A stretch of 64,000 bases of DNA from Lentzea terrae (lineage in GTDB: Bacteria; Actinomycetota; Actinomycetes; Mycobacteriales; Pseudonocardiaceae): the NCBI RefSeq assembly GCF_003265345.1, contig NZ_QFWW01000022.1, forward strand, positions 100,878-164,877, read 5' to 3'. Below the pieces are notes generated by a model, which ran no database searches, was not told the DNA's origin, and was given only the letters and a program-made list of their open reading frames with translations. This document shows, in pieces, positions 40,212 to 49,564 of the stretch. The position numbers were made by a program, and so were the translations under genes. Every line of letters starts with the position of its first letter. Positions within the stretch are counted from its first letter, which is position 1.

Positions 40212-41234
40212 ATGCTCCCCTGGGAAGGCGAACTCGCAGGCCGGCTCGACCGGCACACCGTCGTGTCCGAACTGCTGCGCGGCAACCCGCTCGGCGATCC
40301 GCACGAGCGGCCGTTGTGGGTGTACGTGCCGCCGGGCTACGACGACACCGACGAGTTGTTCCCGACGGTGTACGTCATCCAGGGCTACACCGGCCATCTC
40401 GGCATGTGGGCCAACCGGATGCCGTTCCGCCAGCCGTTCGTGGAGACGGCCGACGCGGTGTTCGCCGGGGGGAAACCGGGCTGTGTCGTCGTTTACGTGG
40501 ACGCGTGGACCGCGTACGGCGGCTCGCAGTTCGTCGACTCCCCCGGCACCGGCCGCTACCACTCGTATCTGTGCGACGAGATCGTGCCGTGGGTGGACGA
40601 GCACTACCGCACGATCCCGGACCGGGAGTCGCGGGCGATCATGGGCAAGTCGTCCGGCGGGTTCGGCGCCATGATCACGCCGATGCTGCGGCCAGACCTG
40701 TTCGGCGCGTTGGCCACACACGCGGGCGACGCGCTCTACGAGCTCTGCTACGTGCCGGACTTCGGCAAGGCCGTGCGTGCTTTACGCAGCTACGACCACG
40801 ACATCCAGAAGTGGTGGGCGGACTTCCAGAGCCGTCCCTCCTTCACCAAACCGGAGGACATGAACCTGCTCGCCACGCTCGGTGTCGCGGCGTGCTTCTC
40901 CGCGGCCGGCGACGGCACGCCGGAGCTGCCGTTCGACCCGGTGACCGGCGTGCTGCGGCCGGAGGTGTGGCAGCGCTGGCTCGACTGGGACCCGGTGCGG
41001 ATGGTGCCCGGTCACGCCGAGGCGATCCGCTCGCTGCGTGCGGTGTGGATCGACGCGGGACGCAGCGACGAGTACTTCCTCGATCTCGGTGCCGAAGCGT
41101 TCCGGAAGGAGATCGCTGAGGCCGGAATCCCTTACGAGCGCGTGCACTTCGAGCTTTTCGACGCGGGTCACGGCGGCATCGACTACCGTTACCCGCTCTC
41201 ACTGGGGTGGTTGGCGGAAAGGCTGGCTCGTTGA
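40212..41234 (+). CDS. Esterase of the enterochelin-esterase/putative esterase D family
   Basis: 340 aa. PF00756-type hydrolase: WVYVPPGYDDTDELFPTVYV, then the nucleophile elbow AIMGKSSGGFGAMI (Ser), an acidic residue in VWIDAGRSDEYF and His in LFDAGHGGIDYRY. No signal peptide, so it acts on cytosolic esters. ATG 40212 was chosen as the first after the operator. Its stop TGA overlaps the ATG of the GNAT gene, so the two are coupled and jointly under TetR control. Confidence 0.88.
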   Translation: MLPWEGELAGRLDRHTVVSELLRGNPLGDPHERPLWVYVPPGYDDTDELFPTVYVIQGYTGHLGMWANRMPFRQPFVETADAVFAGGKPGCVVVYVDAWTAYGGSQFVDSPGTGRYHSYLCDEIVPWVDEHYRTIPDRESRAIMGKSSGGFGAMITPMLRPDLFGALATHAGDALYELCYVPDFGKAVRALRSYDHDIQKWWADFQSRPSFTKPEDMNLLATLGVAACFSAAGDGTPELPFDPVTGVLRPEVWQRWLDWDPVRMVPGHAEAIRSLRAVWIDAGRSDEYFLDLGAEAFRKEIAEAGIPYERVHFELFDAGHGGIDYRYPLSLGWLAERLAR

Positions 41235-41707
41235 TGCGCGATGTGACGCTGCGACCGATCGAGGACGACGACCTCGACGCGGTGTTCGAGTTCATGCGTG
41301 ATCCGGAATCCGTGTGGATGGCCGCGTTCACCGCGGAGGACCCCGACGACCGCGAGGCGTTCGACGCTCACTGGCGCAAGGTGCGGGCACGTACCGACGT
41401 CACCAACCGCGTGATCGTCGGCGACGGACGGGTCGTGGGCACCATCGCGTGCTTCGTGATGGAAGGCGACACCGAGATCACGTACTGGATCGACCGCGCT
41501 GTCTGGGGTCAGGGCGTGGCCGGGCGCGCGCTCGCGTTGCTGCTGGAGGAGGTCACGGTCCGACCGCTGTACGGGCGGGCGGCGAGCGACAACGCGGGCT
41601 CGATCCGGGTGCTGACCAAGGCCGGCTTCGAGAAGGTCGGGACTGACGTCGGCTACGCGCCGGCGCGGAAGGAGGAGATCGAAGAGACGATCATGCGCCT
41701 GGGCTGA
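41234..41707 (+). CDS. GNAT-family N-acetyltransferase
   Basis: 157 aa. VTLRPIEDDDLDAVFEFMRDP, core strand RVVGTIACFVMEGDTEITYWID, acetyl-CoA loop RAVWGQGVAGRALALLLEE and NAGSIRVLTKAGFEKVG: a RimJ/RimL-like acetyltransferase. ATG 41234 overlaps the esterase TGA (TGATG). Its 3' end overlaps the convergent regulator by 17 bp. Acceptor unknown. Confidence 0.92.
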   Translation: MRDVTLRPIEDDDLDAVFEFMRDPESVWMAAFTAEDPDDREAFDAHWRKVRARTDVTNRVIVGDGRVVGTIACFVMEGDTEITYWIDRAVWGQGVAGRALALLLEEVTVRPLYGRAASDNAGSIRVLTKAGFEKVGTDVGYAPARKEEIEETIMRLG

Positions 41708-42539
41708 CGAACTTCTCCGTGCCCAGCACGCCGAGCAGCTGGATCTTGTCGAACGCTTCGGTGCGCGGCGGGGCGGTGAGCACCAGCAGCAGCTGCGACT
41801 GGTCCTCGGTGAACAACGCCTGGCAGTCCACCTCGATCTCGCCGAGCTGGGGATGCACGAGCACCTTGTGGTCCTCGAACCGCTTGGCGACCTCGTGCCG
41901 GTCCCAGATCGCGGCGAACTCGGCGCTTTCCTTCTGCAGCACGCGAACCAGCTCGCCCGCCCGCGACTTCGGGCCCATCGCGGCGTAGGCGGCACGCAGG
42001 TTCGCGACCTGCGCGCGGCTCTGCCGGTCGCGGTCGTGCTCGGGATAGATCAGGCGCTCGGCAGGGTCGGAGAACCACCGGTAGATGCCGCTGCGGGCCA
42101 TGCCGGTGAAGCGGGACGTGTCGCCGTACAGCGCTTCGGCGAACCGGTTCTGGACGAGGATCTCGCCGAGGTTGGACAGGATCAGCGCGGGCGTGTCGTT
42201 GAGGCGGTCCAGCACCCGCTGCAGCGCCGGCGCCACGTGCGTGCCGGTGACCTGGGGCGACGGGGCGTTGCGACCGGCGACCAGGAACAGGTAGTCGCGC
42301 TCGTCGTCGCTCAGACGGAGCGCGCGGGCGAGCGCGGCCAGCATCTGTTCGCTCGGCTGCGGACCGCGTTGCTGTTCCAGACGCGTGTAGTAGTCGGTGG
42401 ACATGGCGGCGAGCGACGCGACCTCCTCGCGGCGCAGCCCCGGTGCCCGCCGGCGCGCGCCCGCGGGCAGGCCGACGTCTTCGGGCCTGAGCTCTTCCCG
42501 GCGGCGGCGCAGGAAGGCCGCGAGTTCCGCACGATCCAC
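41691..42539 (-). CDS. XRE/MmyB-type transcriptional regulator
   Basis: 282 aa. N-terminal HTH: LAAFLRRRREELRPEDVGL, GLRREEVASLAAMSTDYYTRLEQQRG. The C-terminal MmyB-like ligand-binding domain (PALILSNLGEILVQNRFAEALYG, SGIYRWFSDPAERLIYPEHD, KVLVHPQLGEIEVDCQALF) is complete. These regulators typically control a divergent oxidoreductase; here the SDR at 42639 fits. GTG 42539 starts the protein. A GGGATCG-C-CGATCCC repeat lies in the shared upstream region. Confidence 0.92.
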   Translation of the reverse strand: MDRAELAAFLRRRREELRPEDVGLPAGARRRAPGLRREEVASLAAMSTDYYTRLEQQRGPQPSEQMLAALARALRLSDDERDYLFLVAGRNAPSPQVTGTHVAPALQRVLDRLNDTPALILSNLGEILVQNRFAEALYGDTSRFTGMARSGIYRWFSDPAERLIYPEHDRDRQSRAQVANLRAAYAAMGPKSRAGELVRVLQKESAEFAAIWDRHEVAKRFEDHKVLVHPQLGEIEVDCQALFTEDQSQLLLVLTAPPRTEAFDKIQLLGVLGTEKFVSPGA

Positions 42540-42573
42540 GAGTCCAGTATGGAGGCCTGACGGGAGGTAACCA

Positions 42574-42588
42574 GGGATCGCCGATCCC
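42574..42588. promoter_or_regulatory. Inverted repeat between MmyB-type regulator and SDR
   Basis: GGGATCG-C-CGATCCC: perfect 7-bp arms around one base, in the 99-bp divergent region. The likely operator of the adjacent regulator. Confidence 0.5.
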
Positions 42589-42638
42589 CCGATGAGCGGT
42601 CTCTGCCGCCGCTCGGCGCGCTGTCCGAAGCTCGGTGC

Positions 42639-43397
42639 ATGGACATCAGCGGAAACACCATCTTCATCCCCGGCGCCACCAGCGGCATCGGCCTGGCGCT
42701 CGCCCGTGCCCTGCGAGAGCGCGGCAACACCGTGATCGTCGGTGGCCGCCGCAGCGAGCTGCTCGAGCAGCTCGCGGCCGACGGGCTGGAAACCGTCCGG
42801 ATCGACACCACCGACGCCGACAGCATCCAGACCGCGGCCAAGGACGTGCTCGCCCGTTTCCCGTCGCTGAACGTGCTGATCACCATGGCCGGCGTGATGC
42901 GGGTCGAGGACTGGCACCGCGCCGATTCGTTCCTGGAGTCGGCAGAAGGCATCGTCACGACCAACGTGCTCGGCCCGATCCGGCTGATCGCCGCGTTCGT
43001 CGAGCACTTCCAGACCAGGCCGGACGCCACGATCATGACCGTCTCGTCCGGCCTCGCCTTCGCACCGCTGAAGGTGACGCCGAGCTACAACGCGTCCAAG
43101 GCCGCCATCCACATGCTCAGCGAGTCGCTGCGCCTGCAGCTCGCGGACACGTCGGTGCGGGTCGTCGAGCTGGAGCCGCCGTCGGTGCGGACGGACCTGC
43201 TGCCCGGCCAGGCCGAGAACGACCACGCCATGCCGCTCGACGAGTACGTCGCCGAGGTCATGAGCATCATCGAGACGCAGCCCGACGTGCGGGAGATCCA
43301 GGTCGAGCGGGTGAAGTTCCTGCGCTACGGCGAAGCGCGCGGCGACTACGACCAGGTAGTCGCCGCGCTCAACGCCTCGGACCCGCACGGCGACTAA
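42639..43397 (+). CDS. DltE-like short-chain dehydrogenase
   Basis: 252 aa SDR: IFIPGATSGIGLALARALRE, TMAGVM in place of NNAG, catalytic Ser in MTVSSGLAFAPLKVTPS and Tyr-Lys in YNASKAAIHML, and a C-terminal YGEARGDYDQVVAALN. It belongs to the SDR branch often annotated DltE-like and frequently found next to MmyB-type regulators. Substrate unknown. Convergent 3' end overlaps the acylase by 4 bp. Confidence 0.9.
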   Translation: MDISGNTIFIPGATSGIGLALARALRERGNTVIVGGRRSELLEQLAADGLETVRIDTTDADSIQTAAKDVLARFPSLNVLITMAGVMRVEDWHRADSFLESAEGIVTTNVLGPIRLIAAFVEHFQTRPDATIMTVSSGLAFAPLKVTPSYNASKAAIHMLSESLRLQLADTSVRVVELEPPSVRTDLLPGQAENDHAMPLDEYVAEVMSIIETQPDVREIQVERVKFLRYGEARGDYDQVVAALNASDPHGD

Positions 43398-45628
43398 CGC
43401 AGGTACCGCACGGTGAGGTTGGGATCGCGGGCGATCTCCTGCTCGGAGAACCGTCCGCTGACCCACTTCTTCTGCCCGTAGAGGTGCGCCTGGTCGTGGT
43501 GGTGCGGTGACGCGTGGTTGGCCGACTGGCCGTAGACCAGGAGCGAGCTCATGCGCGGTCCGGCACCGGTCAGCTCCACAGCCATCACGAAGCTCGTTCC
43601 GTGCTGGACATCGGGAATCTGATCCAACGGCCGTGGTGCGCCGGGCACCGAGATCACGTTGAAGCAGCCTTCCGGCCCGCGGCAGCCGTGGATCGGGATG
43701 CCCTCGTAGCGCTGGACGTCGTCGAGCTTCACGTCGACCGGCACGCCTGCGGTGGCGAAAGCCTTGACGGTGTCGGCGAAAGCTCGCCCGATGCCGGGGT
43801 CGGCGGTGTTGAGACCGCGCGGGGTGTGGGCGGGATCAGCCGGGTCGTACGGCACCAGCCACGGGTTGACGCCGGGCCGCCGCGTCAGGCTGATGAAGGT
43901 GCGCCAGAAGAACGCTCCCCTGCTCTGCTCCCCGGTGTCGCCGGTGCCGCTCCAGTTCGCCAACGTGCCGCACGCCGCGCGGACGTCGACTCCGTTCAGC
44001 GTCGGATTCGCTTGGCACAGCGCGACAACCGGTTTGAGGCCCTCCTCCGCACTGAGGTTCCGGTTGCCGAACATCGTGGCTTCCAATGTGGACAGCGTGA
44101 AGGCAGGGCGATCGGTGATCATGTCCAGACCCAGGCGGGTGCGCGCAGAGCGTTCTCCGCCGTCGTCCCCGACGATCGAGGGATAACCGGTGAGCGGTGC
44201 AGCCGGGTTCGCCAGCCACGGGCTGTCGTTCATGTTGCTCGCGTGGTCGTCGCGGATCAGGTGCGGCAACCGGTGCGCGCCGAACACACCCGGCCGCACC
44301 GCGTCGGGGTCGGTGCCCCAGCCGCACTCCGCACGGCTGCCGTCGAGGATCACGAACCCGATGTCCGGGCCGGTACCGCAACGGGCTCGCTGCTCGTCGG
44401 TCACGTGCGGGACGACCTGGATGTCGGCGTAGTAGGCGGCGCCGGTGGAGTCCGCTGCCAGCGTGTTCACCCACGGCAGCGCCTGGTGGCGGACGAGCGC
44501 CTGGTGCAGGTCGGGGACGCTGCGGGCGCGGGCGATGGCGAGCCATTGGTCGACCACCGCGAGGTTGCCGTGGTTGGCGTCGCGCAGCACGTGGGCGGTG
44601 GTGTCCGTCCACCGCAACGGTCCGGGATCCGCGATGACCGGGCCGTCCGGGGTTCGGTACAACGTCCTGGTCACCGGCTTGATGCTGCCGTCTGGTTGTC
44701 GCGCGGACACCGCGACCTGTTCGGCGATCATCCGGCGCGGCCGGCCGTCGACGACATAACTGGTCGGGTCGCCCGGCACGAGAGTGAGTTTGGCGAGGGT
44801 CGTGGTCTGCGCTTCGGACGCGGTGTGCGTCCAGCCCAGGCGGTCGTTGTGGCCGATGTTGACCAGCGGAACTCCGTAGAGACCCGCTCCGCTGACGTTC
44901 AGCTCGCCGGGGATCGTGAGCTGGTGCTGGTAGAAGCGCCAGTCGTCGGCCCAGTAGAAGTGCGGGTTGCCGAGGACCATGCCGGTGCCGCTGGTGGCGT
45001 TGCGGCCGAGCGCGATGCCGTTGCTGCCGGGCCGTTGCTCGGCGCGCTGCACCAACGCGGTCGGCGCCGGCGACCCGGGAGGCTGGGCAGCCACCACGGG
45101 TTCCTGCAGTCCTTCACCGCCCGTGATGGTCGCGACCTGGTGGACGCGCCGCCACACGTCGATCTCGGTGATCGGCCGCACCCAGGCCGCGCCCCGGCAG
45201 CTGGGGTCGGGCAGGTTCGCGACACCGGTCTTGGCGAGATACCGGTTGAAGCCCGCGACATAGCCACGCACGAGGTCGCGAGCCTGCCGGGACGGTTCCG
45301 ACAGCGCCCGTTCGATCACGCCGGACCGGTTGACCCGCTGGTGGTAGAGGTCGCTGACGAGGTTGTCGTCGCCGAGCTCCGTCTTCGCCTCCGGACCGAA
45401 CCACCGCGAGCGCTCCGCCGACAGCGTCAGGACGATGTCGGCCATCATGCAGGCGTTGTCCTCGGCGAACGCGTATCCGAGTCCCAGCCCCGAACTCCGG
45501 TAGTCGGCCGCGCGCACGTGCGGGATTCCGTACGAGGTGCGCCGGATCGTGGCGCCGTCTCCCCCGGCGTGGCTCACAGCAGGGCTCGTGAGCGACAACG
45601 TGAGCGATAAAACGATCAGCCGTTTCAC
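43394..45628 (-). CDS. Secreted Ntn-hydrolase acylase (penicillin/aculeacin/AHL acylase family)
   Basis: 744 aa. Signal peptide VKRLIVLSLTLSLTSPAVSHA, then an alpha-subunit region starting TIRRTSYGIPHVRA. The autoprocessing Ser is in GSNGIALGRNATSGTG, which becomes the beta-chain N-terminus; conserved LGNPHFYW and INIGHNDRLGWTHT-like (VNIGHNDRLGWTHTAS) follow. Such enzymes remove acyl chains from beta-lactams, lipopeptides or N-acyl-homoserine lactones. GTG 45628 is 7 nt after the ABC permease stop, so export machinery and acylase are cotranscribed, consistent with defence or remodelling of an acylated compound. Confidence 0.9.
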   Translation of the reverse strand: MKRLIVLSLTLSLTSPAVSHAGGDGATIRRTSYGIPHVRAADYRSSGLGLGYAFAEDNACMMADIVLTLSAERSRWFGPEAKTELGDDNLVSDLYHQRVNRSGVIERALSEPSRQARDLVRGYVAGFNRYLAKTGVANLPDPSCRGAAWVRPITEIDVWRRVHQVATITGGEGLQEPVVAAQPPGSPAPTALVQRAEQRPGSNGIALGRNATSGTGMVLGNPHFYWADDWRFYQHQLTIPGELNVSGAGLYGVPLVNIGHNDRLGWTHTASEAQTTTLAKLTLVPGDPTSYVVDGRPRRMIAEQVAVSARQPDGSIKPVTRTLYRTPDGPVIADPGPLRWTDTTAHVLRDANHGNLAVVDQWLAIARARSVPDLHQALVRHQALPWVNTLAADSTGAAYYADIQVVPHVTDEQRARCGTGPDIGFVILDGSRAECGWGTDPDAVRPGVFGAHRLPHLIRDDHASNMNDSPWLANPAAPLTGYPSIVGDDGGERSARTRLGLDMITDRPAFTLSTLEATMFGNRNLSAEEGLKPVVALCQANPTLNGVDVRAACGTLANWSGTGDTGEQSRGAFFWRTFISLTRRPGVNPWLVPYDPADPAHTPRGLNTADPGIGRAFADTVKAFATAGVPVDVKLDDVQRYEGIPIHGCRGPEGCFNVISVPGAPRPLDQIPDVQHGTSFVMAVELTGAGPRMSSLLVYGQSANHASPHHHDQAHLYGQKKWVSGRFSEQEIARDPNLTVRYLR

Positions 45629-45635
45629 GCTTCCC

Positions 45636-47960
45636 CTATTCGTTGTGCAGGACGGTGGCGATCGAGAGGCGTGCCGCTCCCCTGGCCGGCACGAGTGCGC
45701 CGAGCACGGCGATGACGACTCCCGCCAGAGCCAGCAGTGCGAGTGCCGGCGCGTGGTAGACCTGCATGAGGACGTCGACCGCATCCGACTGGGCCGCGTG
45801 CGCCATGGCGGGGACGACGAGCTGGTGCGCCGCGACGCCGAGCGGCACCCCCGCGAGTCCGCCGAGCACGCCCAGCACGCCCATGGAGGTCACCAGCATC
45901 ACCGTGACCTGGCGCGGGGTCATGCCGATGGACTTCAGCATCCCGAGGTCGCGGCGGCGTTCGCGGGCGTTGAGGACGACCGTGTTGAACACGCCGAGTG
46001 CCGCGACCAACCCCAGCACCAGCGTCAACGTGACCGAGGCGCTGACGATGATCACGCCCGTCGACGACGAGCCGTCGCGCGGCGGCATGACCCGCAGGCC
46101 CGGATCGCCCTTCGCGATCGCGGCCGTGAACGTCTCCCGCACCGTGCCGGACGTGAACCTGACCTGGTACGAGTGCGCGCGGGTGCCGGGGGCGAGCACG
46201 TTGAGCGCGCTCCAGTCGGCGAAGATCTCGTCCTCGTTGTTGGTCAGCACGACTCCGACGATCTTCAGCTCGGTCCGGTTCTCGTTGGCCTGCACGGTGA
46301 TCGTGTCGCCGACCTGCAGTCCCCGCTGGTTGAGGAAGCGCGACGGGGCGACGACCTGGCCTGGTCCGTCCGGCCAGTGCCCGGTGAGCACGCGCGGGCC
46401 GAGCTTGCCGGTGTCGCCGCGGTAGAAGAAGATCGTGGCGTTCTGCGTGCCGCCCGCGACCTCGGTCTCCAGCTGGGACACGGCCAGCACCGCGTCCGTG
46501 CCGGGCAACGAGCGCAGCATCTTCTCGTCGTCGGCGTCGCTCAACGTCGCGTTGGGCGGCTCGCCCATCTCCGGTGTGCGCATCACCGGCAGGCCAGGAG
46601 GTCGTCCGGCCAGGACCTCGACGCGGTCGTCGTAGCTCGGGCGGACCGCGCTGTCGTAGGCCGTGACCGACATCGTCAGGCCCGCCGCGAGCGTCACGGT
46701 CATGACGCCCAACACGACCGACGCCAGCGTCAGCGCGCTTCGGCCCGCGCGAGCGAACGGCACCCCGAGGCCGAGGCTGACCGAGCGCGGCAACGGAGTT
46801 GTGGTGAGCCAGCGCTGGATCCTCAACGCACGCCCGGTGTGCGTGGTGGTGCCCGCGCTGATCGCTTGTGCGGCAGGCAGTCCGCGGGCCCTCAGCGCCG
46901 GGACGAGCGCGGCGGAGACCACGAGCGCGGGCATTCCCAGCAACGCCACGGCGTTCACCCACGGCGCGAAGCTCAGCTCGGTCACGCCGAAGCCCTCGAC
47001 GGCGTCCTGCACGATCGGTTTGGCGAAGAAGTTGCCCGCGACCGTGCCCAGCACGCACCCGAGCACCGCCGGGATCGAGATCATCACCAGATACACGGCC
47101 ATGACCTGGCCTGGGGTGAACCCGAGTGCCTTGAGCATCCCGATGTGCCGGAAGCCCGCGACCACCGCGCCGCTCACGACGTTGGCGACGATCAGCACGG
47201 CCACGACGAGCCCGAGGATGCCGAAGATCATCAGGAACGGGATGAACACGCCCAGCTCGGACGTGGCCTTGTCCTTGACGGTGAGGTGCGACAACGTGCC
47301 CAGCAGCGCGCCTTCCGGAATGCCGGTCGTCACCGACTTCTGTCCTTCGGCGACTTTCGCGGCCGTGCCGGCGTCCGGGAACCGGTAGAGCATTTGCAGC
47401 GCGGTCGGCTGCAGGGCGTTGACCTGGTCAGGAGTCACCCAGGCGTCGGCGGAGCCCGTGACGGAGTGGGCGAACCCGACGACCGTCAGCTTGGGGCGTC
47501 CGGGAATGCTGATCTCGAAGCCCAGGTTGTTCCCGCCTTCGCCGCCCGGCGTGCGGTTGAGGACGATCTCGCCGGGTGCGGTGGCCCAGCGGCCGCGCCA
47601 GATCGTGAGGCGGTCGACCGGGCCGCCGGGATCTGCCCGGCCTGCCACGGTGAGCGTGCCGAGGAAGACCTGGCTGGCCGACGTGTCCACGGTGGCTTGG
47701 GGGAAAGGACCTGCGGAGACGGTCTGGCCTGCTGCTTGCTTCAGCTGGTCTGCCGAGGTCTTGGTGGGGTCGAACGCGGCCGAGAGGTGGGCGCCCTGCT
47801 GGGTGGCGAAGGCGCGGTCGAACGGTGCGGCGGCGGATTCGAGCAGGCCCAGGGCCATGACGATGGTCGCGGTCGAGGCGAGCACGACGATGCCGATCAC
47901 GATCGTTTGCAGCACGCGGCGGCGGACGGCTGCCCATGCGGCGGTCCAGACCGCGCTCAC
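45636..47960 (-). CDS. ABC transporter permease with two FtsX/MacB-like units
   Basis: 774 aa. A TM near the N-terminus (TIVIGIVVLASTATIVMALG) precedes a large extracellular domain, an FtsX triple-helix unit (GVFIPFLMIFGILGLVVAVL ... MLKALGFTPGQVMAVYLVMI), a further TM, a second extracellular domain and a second FtsX unit (VFNTVVLNARERRRDLGMLKS, KSIGMTPRQVTVML). This is the layout of long antimicrobial-peptide or lipoprotein exporters. GTG 47960 overlaps the ATPase stop (GTGA). Confidence 0.92.
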   Translation of the reverse strand: MSAVWTAAWAAVRRRVLQTIVIGIVVLASTATIVMALGLLESAAAPFDRAFATQQGAHLSAAFDPTKTSADQLKQAAGQTVSAGPFPQATVDTSASQVFLGTLTVAGRADPGGPVDRLTIWRGRWATAPGEIVLNRTPGGEGGNNLGFEISIPGRPKLTVVGFAHSVTGSADAWVTPDQVNALQPTALQMLYRFPDAGTAAKVAEGQKSVTTGIPEGALLGTLSHLTVKDKATSELGVFIPFLMIFGILGLVVAVLIVANVVSGAVVAGFRHIGMLKALGFTPGQVMAVYLVMISIPAVLGCVLGTVAGNFFAKPIVQDAVEGFGVTELSFAPWVNAVALLGMPALVVSAALVPALRARGLPAAQAISAGTTTHTGRALRIQRWLTTTPLPRSVSLGLGVPFARAGRSALTLASVVLGVMTVTLAAGLTMSVTAYDSAVRPSYDDRVEVLAGRPPGLPVMRTPEMGEPPNATLSDADDEKMLRSLPGTDAVLAVSQLETEVAGGTQNATIFFYRGDTGKLGPRVLTGHWPDGPGQVVAPSRFLNQRGLQVGDTITVQANENRTELKIVGVVLTNNEDEIFADWSALNVLAPGTRAHSYQVRFTSGTVRETFTAAIAKGDPGLRVMPPRDGSSSTGVIIVSASVTLTLVLGLVAALGVFNTVVLNARERRRDLGMLKSIGMTPRQVTVMLVTSMGVLGVLGGLAGVPLGVAAHQLVVPAMAHAAQSDAVDVLMQVYHAPALALLALAGVVIAVLGALVPARGAARLSIATVLHNE

Positions 47961-48649
47961 GACACCCTCTCCACGCTCTGCTCGCGTGCGATCCGCCCGT
48001 CGACGACCTCGATCACCCGGCTGGCGCACCGCGTCGCGAGCCGTTCGTCGTGCGTGACCAGCAGCAACGTCTGGCCGATCTGGTTGAGGTCGAGCAGCAG
48101 GTCCATCACCTGCTCCCCCGACCGGCTGTCCAGCGCCCCGGTGGGTTCGTCGGCGAGCAGCAGCGCGGGCCGGTTCATCAACGCCCGCGCGACCGCGACG
48201 CGCTGCCGTTCCCCGCCGCTCAGCCGCGCCGGGTAGATGTTCTTGCGGTTCTCGATGCCGAGCTCACCGAACAGCTCCAGCGCCCGCTTGCGCGCCTGAC
48301 CGGCCGGCGTGCCCGTCAACTGGGCGGCCAGCGCCACGTTGTCCAGCGCCGACAGGTCGTCGAGCAGGTTGAAGAACTGGAAGATCATGCCGATTCCGCG
48401 ACGGCGGAACAGGGCGAGGCCGGTCTCGTCCAGCGCCCCCAGGTCCGTGCCGTGCACGACCACCGAGCCGGACGTCGGCCGGTCCAGGCCCGCGATCATG
48501 TTGAGCAGCGTGGACTTGCCGCTGCCGGACGGGCCCATCACCGCGACGGCCTCCCCGGCGCGCACGGTCAGCGACACCCCGTTCAACGCGATCGAGTCGC
48601 TGTACTCCTTGCGCAGGTCGGTTATTTCGACGACGGCGTCGTTGTTCAT
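47957..48649 (-). CDS. ABC transporter ATP-binding protein (LolD/MacB-type)
   Basis: 230 aa. Walker A MGPSGSGKST, Q-loop FQFFNLLDDLSALDNVAL, signature RLSGGERQRVAVARAL, Walker B LLLADEPTGALD and H-loop LLVTHDERLA. It energises the adjacent two-unit FtsX permease. ATG 48649 is preferred; ATG 48658 is possible. Divergent from a NarL-type two-component pair, 138 bp away, a common pairing in cell-envelope stress modules. Confidence 0.95.
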   Translation of the reverse strand: MNNDAVVEITDLRKEYSDSIALNGVSLTVRAGEAVAVMGPSGSGKSTLLNMIAGLDRPTSGSVVVHGTDLGALDETGLALFRRRGIGMIFQFFNLLDDLSALDNVALAAQLTGTPAGQARKRALELFGELGIENRKNIYPARLSGGERQRVAVARALMNRPALLLADEPTGALDSRSGEQVMDLLLDLNQIGQTLLLVTHDERLATRCASRVIEVVDGRIAREQSVERVS

Positions 48650-48787
48650 GGCCGCCATCCTGTTCGGCGCGGCCGGGCTGGGCATCAGTCCGGGGAGGTA
48701 ACCTGCCGGACGGGGTCATCCTGGGGATGTAGCCGCTGCATCCGGGGTGTGATGCGCGCACGCCTCGTGCTCTGGGAGGGTGATCGT

Positions 48788-49564
48788 GTGTGGGAGTTGA
48801 TCGTGGCGGTCGCCGCCTGCCTGGTCGCCGGGTTTCTCGCGGTACGGCTGGCGATGGCGAAGCGCGCGTACACCCGTGCGGTGGAAGAACGCGGCTGGTT
48901 GCTCGAGCGCGAGCGGGAAAGCGCCGCTCGTGGGGCCGTTGACGCCGAACGCGCCAGGATCGCCAGGGAGCTGCACGACATCGTGAGCCACAACGTGAGC
49001 GTGATGGTGGTGCAGGCCGGGGCCGCGCGGCGGGTGCTGGCCACCGAGGCCGAGGACGCGACCGACGCGTTGCTGGCCGTCGAGTCCGCCGGGCGCGACA
49101 CGATGACCGAGCTGCGGCACATGCTCGGTCTGCTCGCCCCGTCGGCCGACGGGGAGGATCCGCTGTCGCCGCAACCAGGTCTGAGCCGGCTCAGCTCGCT
49201 GGTCGACCGGATGTGCTTCGCCGGACTGCCGGTGGAGGTGCGCATCTCGGGCGAGCCGCGCGAGTTGCCGTCCGGAGTGGACCTCACGGCGTACCGGATC
49301 GTCCAGGAGGCGCTGACGAACGCTTTGAAGCACGGCGACGGCGGCAAAGCGGACGTGACGGTGCGGTACGCGGACCACTGCCTGCGGGTCGAGGTGCTGA
49401 ACAGCGGCCCCAGCGTGCTGTCGGGAGCGCCGGTGTCCACATCGGACGGTGAGGGCCGCGGGCTGCTCGGGTTGCGCGAGCGGGTGGCCGTGCTGGGCGG
49501 CGACCTCGACGCGCGGCGGCGGCTCGGCGGCGGGTTCCGGGTGCGCGCGAGGATTCCGCTATGA
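48788..49564 (+). CDS. Sensor histidine kinase (HisKA_3)
   Basis: 258 aa. One N-terminal membrane helix (VWELIVAVAACLVAGFLAVRLA) with virtually no external domain is followed by a HisKA_3 dimerisation helix with His63 in IARELHDIVSHNVSVMVVQAG. The HATPase has RIVQEALTNALKHG and GRGLLGLRERVAVLGG. Minimal kinases of this type often sense through a partner transporter, and one is encoded divergently. GTG 48788 has GGGAGG 8 nt upstream; an ATG at 48752 lies further up. Confidence 0.9.
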   Translation: MWELIVAVAACLVAGFLAVRLAMAKRAYTRAVEERGWLLERERESAARGAVDAERARIARELHDIVSHNVSVMVVQAGAARRVLATEAEDATDALLAVESAGRDTMTELRHMLGLLAPSADGEDPLSPQPGLSRLSSLVDRMCFAGLPVEVRISGEPRELPSGVDLTAYRIVQEALTNALKHGDGGKADVTVRYADHCLRVEVLNSGPSVLSGAPVSTSDGEGRGLLGLRERVAVLGGDLDARRRLGGGFRVRARIPL

